Assembly: GCA_021613535.1 (NCBI GenBank) | Contig: CP075496.1 | Coordinates: forward strand, 4,154,001 to 4,218,000 | Direction: 5' to 3' | Length of the DNA: 64,000 nucleotides | DNA from: Adineta vaga | Taxonomy: Eukaryota > Rotifera | Shown here: positions 37,979 to 49,891 of the stretch, piece after piece | Position numbering within the stretch: position 1 is the stretch's first letter | Layout of the letters: every line of letters begins with the position of its first letter | Made by a program: the position numbers and the translations under genes | The notes under the pieces: generated by a model | What the model was told of the DNA's origin: nothing | Databases searched by the model: none | The model's input: only the letters and a program-made list of their open reading frames with translations

Positions 37979-39501
37979 GTTAATTATGATAAGAACACAA
38001 AAAAATATCTAAAATAATAAATATACATAAATGTATTACAGATAAACTAAGATCGATCGCCGCTTTTCTCTTTTACTATTTTCACTCGTTGGATCTAATA
38101 TAATTGACGAATAACTGTCACGTTCTTATGCCGGATCGATCGAATCTATTTCATTATTATCGCAATGATCGAACGTACAAACGAAAGAAATGCATGACAT
38201 GACAAAAACTAAGAGGAAAAGATCATTCTGTATATCTTCCATTGGCAAATAAACGTACATATCTATCAGGAACTACTAACTTCTATCAAGGATTTTATTA
38301 GTGGTAGATTATTAACTATACAAACGAATGATATTGATAAAAAAATAAGGAGAAAATGAACGACATTGATGTTTAGATCCGATTTCAGTTAGATGAATGA
38401 ATGAATAGCTTACTACTAATCACGATCTTTGCAGAATGATGGAACGATCTTCTTCTATGTATACTGTCATTGGAAGTTTGTTTCACTGTCTCTCCCTTTT
38501 ACTCATCCACAAGCATTTACGACAACGAGTGTGTCAGTCTGCTGTTGTTTTCTTCTTTCTGCAGTTTTTTTTTCTTCTCGCTCGTTTTCTCCTTCGCTCT
38601 CTTTCTCTCATTTTTCTTTACCCCTAGAGTCGACATGTTGCCTTATTTTATGGGTTCTTTTTTTTGCTAACGCCATCCGACAAACGAACAAAAAATTGCG
38701 AGTGCTCGTCTTGTATTAGTTACAACATAAAACGTACAAAGTACGTTTGATAATACAAATAAAAGCTTTGTAAAAAAAAAGAAAGAAAAAAAATCAAAGG
38801 AAAATTTTCTTCTCCTGCCAGTAATTGCTTCCTTATAAAACTATAAAATACCATGCTAGAAAATATATCCGGTGAGTAAAAAAAAGAGAAACTGAAACAA
38901 AGACGAATAAATCTATGTATGTATAATCATAAAAAAAATACCTATGGCATTTTTTTTTCTATAGATGTAAGTATTTGCAATTCGATCTCCTGTCGACGTT
39001 TTCGGTGTTGGATCAACTGAAGTTTCGGTGATGAGTGAGAGGGAGAGAGAGAAAGAAAGGAAAAAAGAGAATCTTACCGTAGTATGTATACAATTTAATC
39101 AACGTCATAAAAAACCAGAGAAAGAAGAGAATAATGTTGATTCTATTCGTTTTTAATCAAATTGTCGAGGGAAAAAATAAGTCGTTTGAAATTGAAAGAA
39201 GAAGAAATGTTTCATTTTGATATAGTTGTAAATTATCAAGCGTCGTTCAATTATAAATACGTCTGACACGTGCAATTGTTGTTGTGTAAGAAAACGATGT
39301 TCGTTTACCGTTCGATAGAGAGAGAGAGACAGAGAAAAAGGATCATATACAAGTGTAAGCGATAAATAATGATGATGAGAACAACATGGTGACACGTTCA
39401 TTTCTTTACTCATCATATTGCGACATCAAATCGAGACAAATGTACATTGTAAAATGATAGATAGATAAGATTCGTCGCTTTTAATACATTCATATTGCAT
39501 A
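37979..39501. other. Gene-free, low-complexity tracts
   Basis: About 1.5 kb with CT-rich runs near 38480-38640 and GA-rich runs near 39020-39080 and 39310-39340. Frames within the CT-rich part read as Phe/Ser/Leu strings and are not genes. Confidence 0.6.
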
Positions 39502-40290
39502 TCATTTATATGCTTCATAGATTTTTCCATTTCGAAGTTTAACATTTTCATTCCAATCTAATTTCATTCGATCAATAATTTGATCAAATTGTTCTGCAAC
39601 ATTCTCATAACAATATGTACCAGATATATGACCATTATCGATTCGAATATCTCGTATTGAATCGCTCATAATTGAACTGGTTTCTTTTATTACATCAACA
39701 ATATTTCGAGCTAAATGTGCAATTGATCTTTCTTTTCCACGAGCTGTTTGAATAAAAGCAGCTAACAAGGATACATCTGTATTTGTTTCATATTGTCCAA
39801 GAAAATAACGAATTGCTTGGCCTTTCGATAGATTAATACTCGCTTCAGTTATAGTTAAATTTTGTGTATCATTAAGTACACATCGTAATGGATGTAAAGC
39901 AAGAATAGATCGATTTTGTGGTAGAAATTCTCGTGTCTGTTTAATAGCATATGCAAGAATTTGTGCTTCATGAATATGATCAACATGGAAATTGGTTGAA
40001 ATTGAATCATTATCCATTAATTCTAATTTATTTTTAGTATATGGATCTGTATTTTCATATCGTTGAACGATCGTTTGAATACATGATTGATTCGAACGTA
40101 AATCATTTTTACGTAAGTAAGATGTTAAATCGAATACGAATTCATTTGATTGGACTGATTTTGTTTCATTGAATTTTTGTTGTAAAAGAAATTTCATGTG
40201 AAATTTACTCGAGCAATGTTGAGCATAATTTCGTTTTTGTATTGTTTTTCCACATTCGCAAGTCATTGGCTGTCGAGGATTGGTTGTCAT
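39502..40290 (-). CDS. Putative HNH-type nuclease with N-terminal zinc-binding segment
   Basis: A single exon encodes 262 aa. The first 35 residues contain a finger-like Cys/His set (C11, C13, H25, C26, H31; CECGKTIQKRNYAQHC, KFHMKF). Residues 103-157 follow the HNH (His-Me finger) layout: VDHIHEAQ (D104, H105, E108), then NDTQNLTITEASINLSKG, with N140/N144 and a final N153 three residues before K156-G157. In known HNH enzymes the His of the DH pair is the general base and the last His/Asn binds metal. The spacing between the first and second parts is longer than in many families. The C-terminal 100 residues are helical with no motif I know. The gene stands alone between gene-free regions. 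A nuclease role is inference from the motif order. Confidence 0.6.
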   Translation of the reverse strand: MTTNPRQPMTCECGKTIQKRNYAQHCSSKFHMKFLLQQKFNETKSVQSNEFVFDLTSYLRKNDLRSNQSCIQTIVQRYENTDPYTKNKLELMDNDSISTNFHVDHIHEAQILAYAIKQTREFLPQNRSILALHPLRCVLNDTQNLTITEASINLSKGQAIRYFLGQYETNTDVSLLAAFIQTARGKERSIAHLARNIVDVIKETSSIMSDSIRDIRIDNGHISGTYCYENVAEQFDQIIDRMKLDWNENVKLRNGKIYEAYK

Positions 40291-42477
40291 GTGCTGTTTT
40301 TTTTCTTGTCTTTCTTTTCATTCAAATGATGATTATGTCGTTCTTTTTTTCTGCATCGACAACGAATCTTCATTTATTTATTTACCAAGTTCTTTTTCCT
40401 CATGACACATGCATTACTTTTTTTTCTTTTTCGTTCTGTCAAGGTTTTTTCTTCTGTTGGTGATCTAACATGAATAAGATGTGTTAATAATCGAGTTTGT
40501 TGTGTAAATCAAACATTCAAATGTGCCATAGACGCATATTAATAATTCACGATGATTTTCTTGTCCACTGTTTTGATATAATCATCAACCTTGAAATCAT
40601 AAAAACTAACGACGTTGTTACAAACAAGTTAAGTTTGTTATGTATGAAATTCTCAGAGAAATGAAGAATACTATTGGTTACAATTCAAGGTTATTTTTTC
40701 TTCTCTTGCTAGCAATGTACTTACAAGAACGGCAGAGTGCGCAGTTAAACTGATATGTGAAACGAAAAAAAATGATGATGTTTATGTTATTAATAGTGTA
40801 TGCATTTTAATCAAGATTTTGAAATGAAACAATTGTATATGATGACCTTTCTTTGGATTAGTTGTTTTCGTTGATGGAGAGTATTGAAAGCATAAAATGT
40901 TCAGTCTTTGTTCAGAATGAAAGTTTCTTTTTTTCGCTTTGTACTCTTTGAAGAAAATGAAAACGATCATTAAGCTATCGGCAATATAAAACTATGTCGC
41001 TTAAAACGTGTTCATCTTTTTGAATATGAATGAAAACACACGGTGAGTTTAACACTATCGAACTAGAAAATTCCATCGATATATTCTGAAAATGTAATAA
41101 TTATGCTGAAGAGGATACATGTTTCCATTATGGTGATCATTCGAGAAGTATTTTGAATTTAAAATCAGAAATATTAAGACAAAATAAGACCACTTTCTGT
41201 TGTACGTGGAACAGATATGAAAGAATATATTTATTATTCAATCTGACTCTATCGAATTAGAAACATTTTACCACAGTTTGATATATTTAAAAATATTCCT
41301 AATAAGTTAATGTTTGAATAACATTCTATTCGTCAGAAGAGAAACTGTCGAAAGCGTCAGGTTATTATAAGATTATTTTACGTATTGAGTCTAATATGTA
41401 GAATTCGACAATAGTTGATTAAAAAGAAACCATATTTGATCATTCGTACTTGTTTTTTTTTATAACAGCTCGATATTTTAGAGTAATGATTTATTCATGA
41501 AAATATAATAAAATCTATCCCTACTTTTTGGATAGTCACGAAAATAAAAGAAACTACATAAGAAAAGATCTATTTCTATCACTAGAATTCTTTTATATAA
41601 ACATCATTCTATGAGATTTATTTGAAGAATATATTTTATATTTCACAAACAATGCAAAACTACACATCATTAATATTTGACAGAGATCAAATGAAGAAAA
41701 CTATACATTAATATTATTGGAAATTGATTGCATTATTCAGTAAACAACTGATAATATACAATGAATGACAGACGCCTGGTTTCGCCTGTCAGGCACTAAA
41801 TGTTTCGCTTTAGAAATATAATTATTTTGTTAATATTCTTATTTTTGTTATCAAATCATTCAATATTGTATGTCAAGATCTATTTTATTTCTAATAACTC
41901 TCCACAATCGATATAATATTCGTCCTTTATTTTTTTTTGCAATAGATAGAAACGATAAGAATAAATTCAGCTTAGAATATGGCAAAAGAAAAACTAATAA
42001 CAATATTCGTTTATTGATTTCTTATTAAAATCGATTGTTATTGTAAAATAACAATTCCGGCGATAATTAATATTTGATTTTCTCTTATTTTGAATCAATC
42101 ATAAGTACGAAATAATTTGATTTTGTCAATAAAATCATAATTGACATGTACATGTGTATTTCATTAATAGTAAGTCTACGATGGAAAATGTATTTATTTA
42201 GAAAAAACGCGAAAACAAACTTGTTGATGAAAAGCAAATATTTTGAAATACGTTCCTTTATTACATTACATACATAAATACATAAAAGTTTAAGCGATAA
42301 AACTAAATAATGCAAAAAACAACATAATTAACGCATTTATTGGATGTAAGTACATCGATTCGTCAAAATACATTGATAAAATAAAAAGAATAATGGAGGA
42401 CAAGTATAACATGTTCAAAAACTACTAATCTATTTCCACTAATTTCTGTATAACTAATTAATGATATGACAACTGAA
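40291..42477. other. Gene-free AT-rich stretch
   Basis: About 2.2 kb without a supported gene. A short GC-rich inverted repeat at 41766-41795 (GACAG...CTGTC with inner GCCTGTCAGGC) stands out from the AT-rich surroundings; its meaning is unknown. Confidence 0.6.
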
Positions 42478-43878
42478 TCAATTTTTTGTCTCACTATCTT
42501 TTTCTCCAAGACATACTGTACGAACAATGATGTCTGTCACAGCATATGGATCACAGTTTGATGCTGGACGACGATCTTCCAAGTAACCACATTTTTCTTC
42601 ACCAACTTGTCGAGGAATTCGAATTGATGCACCACGATTAGCGACGCCAGCATTGAATTGATTGATCTAGACAAAGAAAGCAGATAATTGTAGATAGATG
42701 AATAGTATGAATTGAATATTGAAACTTACATTTGCGGTTTCATGTCGACCAGTTAATCGACGTTCATTATTTCGACCATAGCATTTAATGTGTGTAGCAT
42801 GACGAACTTCAAGTGCTTTAATTGCTAGATTGATCGATCTATATGGAAGTAAAGTGAACTAAAATCAAAAAATTATTCACAAGAAGCTACATACTCGATA
42901 CCATTTGGTTCACGCATAGCTAATGTTGAGAAGTTTGTATGACATCCAGCACCATTCCAATCACCTGGAATTGGTTTTGGATCGAAGCTAACTTGAACAC
43001 CGAATTCTTCAGCAATACGAAGTAATAAGTAACGTGACAACCAGAGTTGATCACCTGCATCAATTCCTTCACATGGACCGACTTGATATTCCCATTGTGC
43101 AGGCATAACTTCAGCATTAGTACCACTAATATTGATTCCAGCATATAAACATGCTTTGTAATGGGCTTCAACAATGTCACGTCCGAGAGCTTGTGACGCA
43201 CCGACACCACAATAGTATGGTCCTAGAAGGTAACAGTGCAATATGTATGTATGTCATTAGATGATGTGACACTCACCTTGTGGATGTGGAAATCCACCTT
43301 TTGGCCATCCAAATGGCCATCCATCACGATCGAGTAATGTGTATTCTTGTTCGAGACCAAACCACGGATGTTGATCAGTTGCTCCTTTCATGGCTTCTTC
43401 GCAGCTCAATCGCTTGTTTGAAGCTAAAAATGAAAGTATAGAATACAGTGAATTAACACAAAGGACATGTTAACCTACCAGTTGGTTCTTTGTTGTATTT
43501 GTATGTTTCACACATGACAAGTTTGTTTTGACCAAGCATAAATGGATCTTTGTAGATGGCAACAGGCTTGAGATAGATATCAGAGTTTGATCCTTCAGCT
43601 TGACCCGTCGATGAGCCATCAAAATTCCACCATGATAGATCATTTGGTGATCGTGGTTCCTGATCAACAGTTCGAGTTTTAGCTGAAGGAAAAGAAAAAA
43701 AAATACGTACATTGACGGTTACGATGACCTATAGGTATATTTTACCTCGAAGATTTTCACCAGTACCATCAATCCAAATATAGGTAGCCATAACCTTGTC
43801 ATCTGGTTGAGGCAATTCCAAATATCGACGAAGAATGGCCTTATCCGTTGTTGCAGTATTACCTGATCGTGCGTCCAT
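42478..43878 (-). CDS. GLUL: Glutamine synthetase, copy 1 (intact)
   Basis: Six exons (43878-43746, 43682-43479, 43423-43277, 43222-42895, 42838-42730, 42666-42478) join to 369 aa, the length of animal type II enzymes. Active-site blocks are present: [35 protein letters not shown], the ATP-binding [11 protein letters not shown] and the final [12 protein letters not shown]. It makes glutamine from glutamate, ammonia and ATP. Copy-specific sequence is seen at [13 protein letters not shown], where copies 2 and 3 read [13 protein letters not shown]. It also keeps the first intron, which copy 3 lacks. Its fourth exon differs from the other copies ([18 protein letters not shown]). It is the most downstream member of a three-gene tandem array. 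Confidence 0.95.
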
Positions 43879-45160
43879 GATTAAATCTCTAGTTATATAC
43901 TAAATGTATCTAAAATTAAATAAAACATTTATAAATTACGATAATTCTTCATTACAATAAACAAAATTTACGAGTGTTACGTCAAAATTTTAGGAAAAAA
44001 ATTAGTTTACGAAGCATGAAAAAATGCTTTTATTACATGATTATGTATGGCTACAGTATTTTATTAGTAATATAGAGAGGACCTGTAGTGTCTATTGATT
44101 TTTGTGTTTTTTGTTCTTTTTTTCTTCATTTCTATCAAGTATGTGTTAATCTAATTTGTGTTTGCTGTCAAGTCTCTTCATAATTGACAACAGAGGAGAA
44201 AAACAAGAGAAGCGAAAATAGGAATAGTAATGAAAAGCCTTCTTAATGTAGTGAGTGTAATGGAACTAGTAAAACAGATTCACTATTGATACATTTCTGT
44301 AATAGATAATAAGTAACCGATAACGAAAAGAGAAAAATATGAATAGGCAAAAATGGCAAACAAAGATATGAGATAAGAAATGGAAAAACAATGTTATCTA
44401 GGTTCTGTATCAATAGGACCGATGTTTTCAAGAAAAAAATACTGTATGCAATGCATGTTACCATATCGCATAGGTAATATACATTGCGTATTTGTTCTTC
44501 GGTACATTCATGTTGACCTATTATTCCATATCAAGAAAAAGATTAAATCATATGCTAACTGTTTTGCTTTCTCTCAACAATATAAAAAATACTCCTACGT
44601 GTTACTTAACTCGATGAGAACTACATTTTTATCTGCGTTTGGTCGTAAACAACTATAAATAGAACGCAAGAAAAACATCATCAATCGATTACTCTTTCTG
44701 TGTTGTCGTAACGATACGTGCGAACTCTCGCGAATAAAAATCAAATTGAAACTATTCCGTTGACCGAAAAATCTTGTTCTCTCCTCTCATTACTTAGTGG
44801 TCTAAACGCAAAAACAACATAAATCAAATAGGTATAATTTTTTAATATAAAGGAACGTTAGTGATTTCGTAAACTTTTTGTTTAGTAACAACGAAAACCG
44901 TGAACTAGCAGAATGATATACACCGCGAGTTTATCAGATAAAAATTAGTATCATATACACTGTTAGATGAAGAAAAGAGACGCTGAATGAAGATTTTTTT
45001 CATTCTTCTATAGATCACTCATAAAAATATTTCTACAATAGTAATTGTTCTAAATGAAAAACAAAAAGAAATCAAAATCTAAACTCAAGCTTAAGAAGCT
45101 ATGCTGATGAATTTCGACAGAGGACATGACAAATAAGAAACATCACCAGTATTCATACGC
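43879..45160. other. Intergenic between glutamine synthetase copies 1 and 2
   Basis: Promoter side of copy 1 and 3' flank of copy 2. No other gene seen. Confidence 0.6.
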
Positions 45161-46591
45161 TTATACATTAGGTTTCCCGTTTGTAACATCTTCGGTTTCA
45201 TCTATTTTTGTAATTGAACCTTTTTCACCAAGCAGTATAGTACGCACGAGAGCGTCTGTGACATCGTATGGATCACAGTTTGACGCTGGACGACGATCTT
45301 CCAGATAACCACATTTATCATCCGATACTTGACGAGGAATTCGTATCGATGCATATCGATTAGCAACTCCCGTAGTGCAGATGTTAATCTAAACGTATAT
45401 ATATATATATGAATGTGTGATATTCATTTCTCTTTCAACTCAACTCACATTCGCTGTTTCATGTCGACCAGTTAACCGACGTTCATTGTTTCGACCATAG
45501 CGTTTAATATGTGCAATATGTTGTGTTTGAAGTAATTTAATTGCCTCATTTATAGTTCTAAACAAAAGCAACGCGATCAATGAAAAGCATTACGTAAAAA
45601 CGATACGTACTCAATACCGTTTGGTTCACGCATCTTTTTCGTTGAAAAATTCACGTGACAACCGGCACCATTCCATTCACCAACCATCGGTTTTGGATCG
45701 AAACTTACTTGAACACCGAATTCTTCAGCAATACGAAGTAATAAGTAGCGTGACAACCAGAGTTGATCACTTGCATCAATTCCTTCACATGGACCGACTT
45801 GATATTCCCATTGTGCAGGCATTGATTCAGCGTTAGTTCCACTAATATTGATTCCAGCATATAAACATGCTTTGTAATGGGCTTCAACAATATCACGACC
45901 AAGAGCTTGACATGCACCAACACCACAATAGTATGGACCTAGATAGTTATATTATTGTCAAATTTATATAAATGGATAGTGTTTAACTGACCTTGTGGAT
46001 GTGGAAATCCACCTTTTGGCCATCCAAATGGCCATCCATCACGATCGAGTAATGTATATTCTTGCTTCGAGACCAAACCATGGATGTTGAGCTTGGACTT
46101 CTTTCATAGCTTCTTCGCAGCTTAATCGTTTATTTGTAGCTAAAAATGAAAGTATAGAATACAATGAATTAACACAAAGGACATGTTAACCTACCAGTTG
46201 GTTCTTTGTTGTATTTGTATGTTTCACACATGACAAGTTTGTTTTGACCAAGCATAAATGGATCTTTGTAGATGGCAACAGGTTTAAGATAGATATCAGA
46301 GTTTGATCCTTCAGCTTGACCCGTTGATGAGCCGTCGAAGTTCCACCATGGTAATTCTTTCGCTGATTTTGGTTCTTCATCAAGTGTTCGAGTTTTAGCT
46401 GAGAGAAAGAGAAACAAATATGTACTGTGAAGGTTACGTTGACTTATGGTACATTTTACCTCGAAGATTTTCACCAGTACCATCAATCCAGATATAGGTA
46501 GCCATAACCTTATATCTGGTTGAGGCAATTCCAAATAACGTCGAAAAACTGCCTTATTCAGAAGTCCTGTATTTGCTACAGACGTGTTCAT
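45161..46591 (-). pseudogene. Glutamine synthetase, copy 2 (two frameshifts)
   Basis: The exon order and splice sites match copies 1 and 3, but two single-base changes break the frame. Relative to both neighbours, one base is missing near 46513 (after LELPQPD in exon 1) and one base is inserted near 46065 (after WFGLE in the third exon). Outside these points the coding sequence is well preserved, including [24 protein letters not shown] and [12 protein letters not shown]. The C terminus is longer than in the other copies ([19 protein letters not shown]). The decay is recent, or the two indels are sequence errors. The start is [15 protein letters not shown] at 46591. Confidence 0.8.
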
Positions 46592-48546
46592 TTTTCTAAT
46601 TGTTATGGAATATTGATAGAATCTATAATGAGAAGATAGAATGTAGAAATTTTATATGATGGCAATATTGTCGCTTCCATGTTGTATCAAGAGTTAGTTT
46701 CTCTACCATCAACGATGTTTTTCTCTTTTCTGAATATACCCAACCAGGATCGACAAAGAAATCCAACATGTTTTCTGTTTTCTATGCGTTTGTCGTTTTT
46801 CTTCTCCTTATATAACGTTTGTTAACATTGTTTTTGTTCTGTCTAATCGAGGCGCTGGTTCCCGATGATGAGAAAAATAACGTACGGTACGCCAATAGAA
46901 AGTGAACGAAAGCAAATTTCAAGGTAAAGTGAAAATATAAAATATTTTAAGTAAAATTCCTAAGATGATGTGATAGAATATTGATGTATAGATTAAGGTC
47001 GAATACAACGAAACAAACTATAGATTATAAGTGAAAAAATACGAAAATTGAGATAGATACAATTTCGTAGTTATTTCATTACCGTCACTAGCAATATGTA
47101 GCAGATTCATTATTGATCTGTTCTGATCGGTGGAAAAGTAGGTACTTCCACAGTGTGCATCGGAAAGAAAATTATGCTTGAAGCGTGTAATCATCAAAGT
47201 GCATCAATACGCTGTTTGACAAAAAATATATTAGATTTGAACGCAAATAATAGTATGTGTTCTTCACCTCGAAAAAAAATATAATCATTGGTATGTAATT
47301 GTATGCCATTCATCTAATGGAAGAAATGCGTTAGAATATATTTGAAAAAAAAACATATTTGAATAAATACGGTCATATTGACATAAATTTATAGATGTAA
47401 GAAAGTTGTTACTCAACGTTTGCTTTCTTCAATTTACCTATTTTAAAAAACATCGAATGCAAATTTCAATTCAAGTCGTTGACAAAATTGTATAAGTGCA
47501 TTCATGATTATAACTTCTATGCAAATGATAAAAAAAGAGCAACAAAACGAAGTTGAGATTCGAATATCGATGAATTTCTATTGAGTAGTATGGAATTACT
47601 AATAGATTCTTTTCTTTCAGAAATAATATATTCGGACATGTTATACAAAGAATTCTAAATATTTCTTAACTATAGTGCTCTATACTGATTTTATGTATAT
47701 ATCTATGCAATTCAATTAAGAAGTATTTATTCTTTCAGAAAGATAGTACGATAGAATACGAATAATTATTTTTCTGACTTTTTTTCTTAGTTTTCAATAA
47801 TTCGTGATCAGAGTGGGTTAATTTCAAGGGATATACATCATGCTGTTGAAAGATGAAATAACATAAATGCAAAACAAATATTGTAGAATCTTATATCATT
47901 TTTCGTTGAAATATTTGGCTTTTGAATCTAATATTTCTATCAATAATGATAAATCTTTGCCATCAATTATTTTATAAAACGAACCTTAAACACACTAGGT
48001 CATTCGAACGTTATTTTTCATTTTTACATCATCATCTGACTACACAATTGAGAAAAATCTTCCGATGAAAGTAGCAAATCTGACCTTGATCATAGCAAAT
48101 ACACAATTTGATACACTCATCATGAAAGCTTAGAACAGATTTTTTTCTCTCATAAACCTGTTTCAAGGTTTTATGTGATTATCTTTTCGCTTTTGTGAAA
48201 GTCCACAAGCAATCAAATGATAAGCATTGTAAAATTTTCACATTGCCTTGTCATGTAAGACATAAGGCGAGAATCGATTGATTAATGATAAAATGAAATT
48301 GAATACGACAGATAACTAAACTTTTATTAGTCGCACAGTTATATAAAGATCAGAAAAAAATAAAATTTAAAAGAGAAATATAATATATCGAATGCTGACA
48401 GAGAACCTATCGATACATTTAAACACATACACATACATACAGCCTAACGTTCAAAATTATATAACTTTCCTACTGTCATATACAAAAAATGAGAAAAAAT
48501 GTCACTGAATAATTTACATATGCTCTCAATCTCTTTCTGAGATTGA
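46592..48546. other. Intergenic between glutamine synthetase copies 2 and 3
   Basis: About 2 kb of AT-rich DNA without a supported gene. Confidence 0.6.
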
Positions 48547-49891
48547 TTATTTAGCAGCTTGTTCTTCAGGATCTTTTTCTCCGAGACATACTGTACGAAC
48601 AATGATGTCTGTCACAGCATATGGATCACAGTTTGATGCTGGACGACGATCTTCCAAATAACCACATTTTTCTTCACCAACTTGTCGAGGAATTCGAATT
48701 GATGCACCACGATTAGCGATACCAGCATTGAATTGATTGATCTAGATAAAGAAAACAGATAATTGTAGATAGATGAATGGTATGAATTGAACATTGACAC
48801 TCACATTTGCGGTTTCATGTCGACCAGTTAATCGACGTTCATTACCTTTACCATACATGTTAATGTGTGTCTTGTGACGAGCTTTGAGTCTTGTAATAGC
48901 TTCATCAATAGCTCTATAAATATTGAAATTATTATATTCTAGAGCGATTCAATAAATAATCAGATACATACTCGATACCATTGGGTTCACGCATAGCTAA
49001 TGTTGAGAAGTTTGTATGACATCCAGCACCATTCCAATCACCTGGAATTGGTTTGGGATTAAAGCTAACTTGAACACCGAATTCTTCAGCAATACGAAGT
49101 AATAAGTAACGTGACAACCAGAGTTGATCACCAGCATCAATACCTTCACATGGACCGACTTGATATTCCCATTGTGCAGGCATAACTTCAGCATTAGTAC
49201 CACTAATATTGATTCCAGCATATAAACATGCTTTGTAATGGGCTTCAACAATATCACGACCCAGAGCTTGACATGCACCAACACCACAATAGTATGGACC
49301 TAGATAGTTATATTATTGTCAAATTTATATAGATGAATAGTGTTTAACTGACCTTGTGGATGTGGAAATCCACCTTTTGGCCATCCAAATGGCCATCCAT
49401 CACGATCGAGTAATGTATATTCTTGTTCGAGACCAAACCACGGATGTTGATCAGTTGCTCCTTGCATAGCTTCTTCGCAGCTTAATCGTTTATTTGTAGC
49501 TAAAAATGAAAGTATAGAATACAATGAATTAACACAAAGGACATGTTAACCTACCAGTTGGTTCTTTGTTGTATTTGTATGTTTCACACATGACAAGTTT
49601 GTTTTGACCAAGCATAAATGGATCTTTGTAGATGGCAACAGGCTTGAGATAGATATCAGAGTTTGATCCTTCAGCTTGACCCGTTGATGAGCCGTCGAAG
49701 TTCCACCATGGTAATTCTTTCGCTGATTTTGGTTCTTCATCAAGTGTTCGAGTTTTAGCTCGAAGATTTTCACCAGTACCATCAATCCAGATATAGGTAG
49801 CCATAACCTTATCAGCTGGCTGAGGTAATTCTAAATATCGACGAAGAATAGCTTTGTCGGTCGCAGCTGTGTTGTTGAACGATGGATTCAT
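48547..49891 (-). CDS. GLUL: Glutamine synthetase, copy 3 (intact, first intron lost)
   Basis: Five exons (49891-49555, 49499-49353, 49299-48972, 48913-48805, 48741-48547) give 371 aa. All active-site blocks seen in copy 1 are present. The junction [10 protein letters not shown] is uninterrupted here, whereas copies 1 and 2 have an intron of about 63 nt at exactly this place; the loss is precise. The fourth exon ([28 protein letters not shown]) is closest to the usual animal enzyme, suggesting this is the least diverged copy. The start was chosen at [13 protein letters not shown] by alignment with the other copies; an in-frame ATG lies 24 nt upstream. Confidence 0.95.

Noticed and set aside
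38429-38719. Three overlapping plus-strand frames rich in Phe, Ser and Leu
   Set aside because: They arise from a CT-rich tract and lack splice or start support.
42920-43712. Alternative frames over the glutamine synthetase exons
   Set aside because: Shadows of conserved enzyme exons; the same shadows recur at copies 2 and 3.
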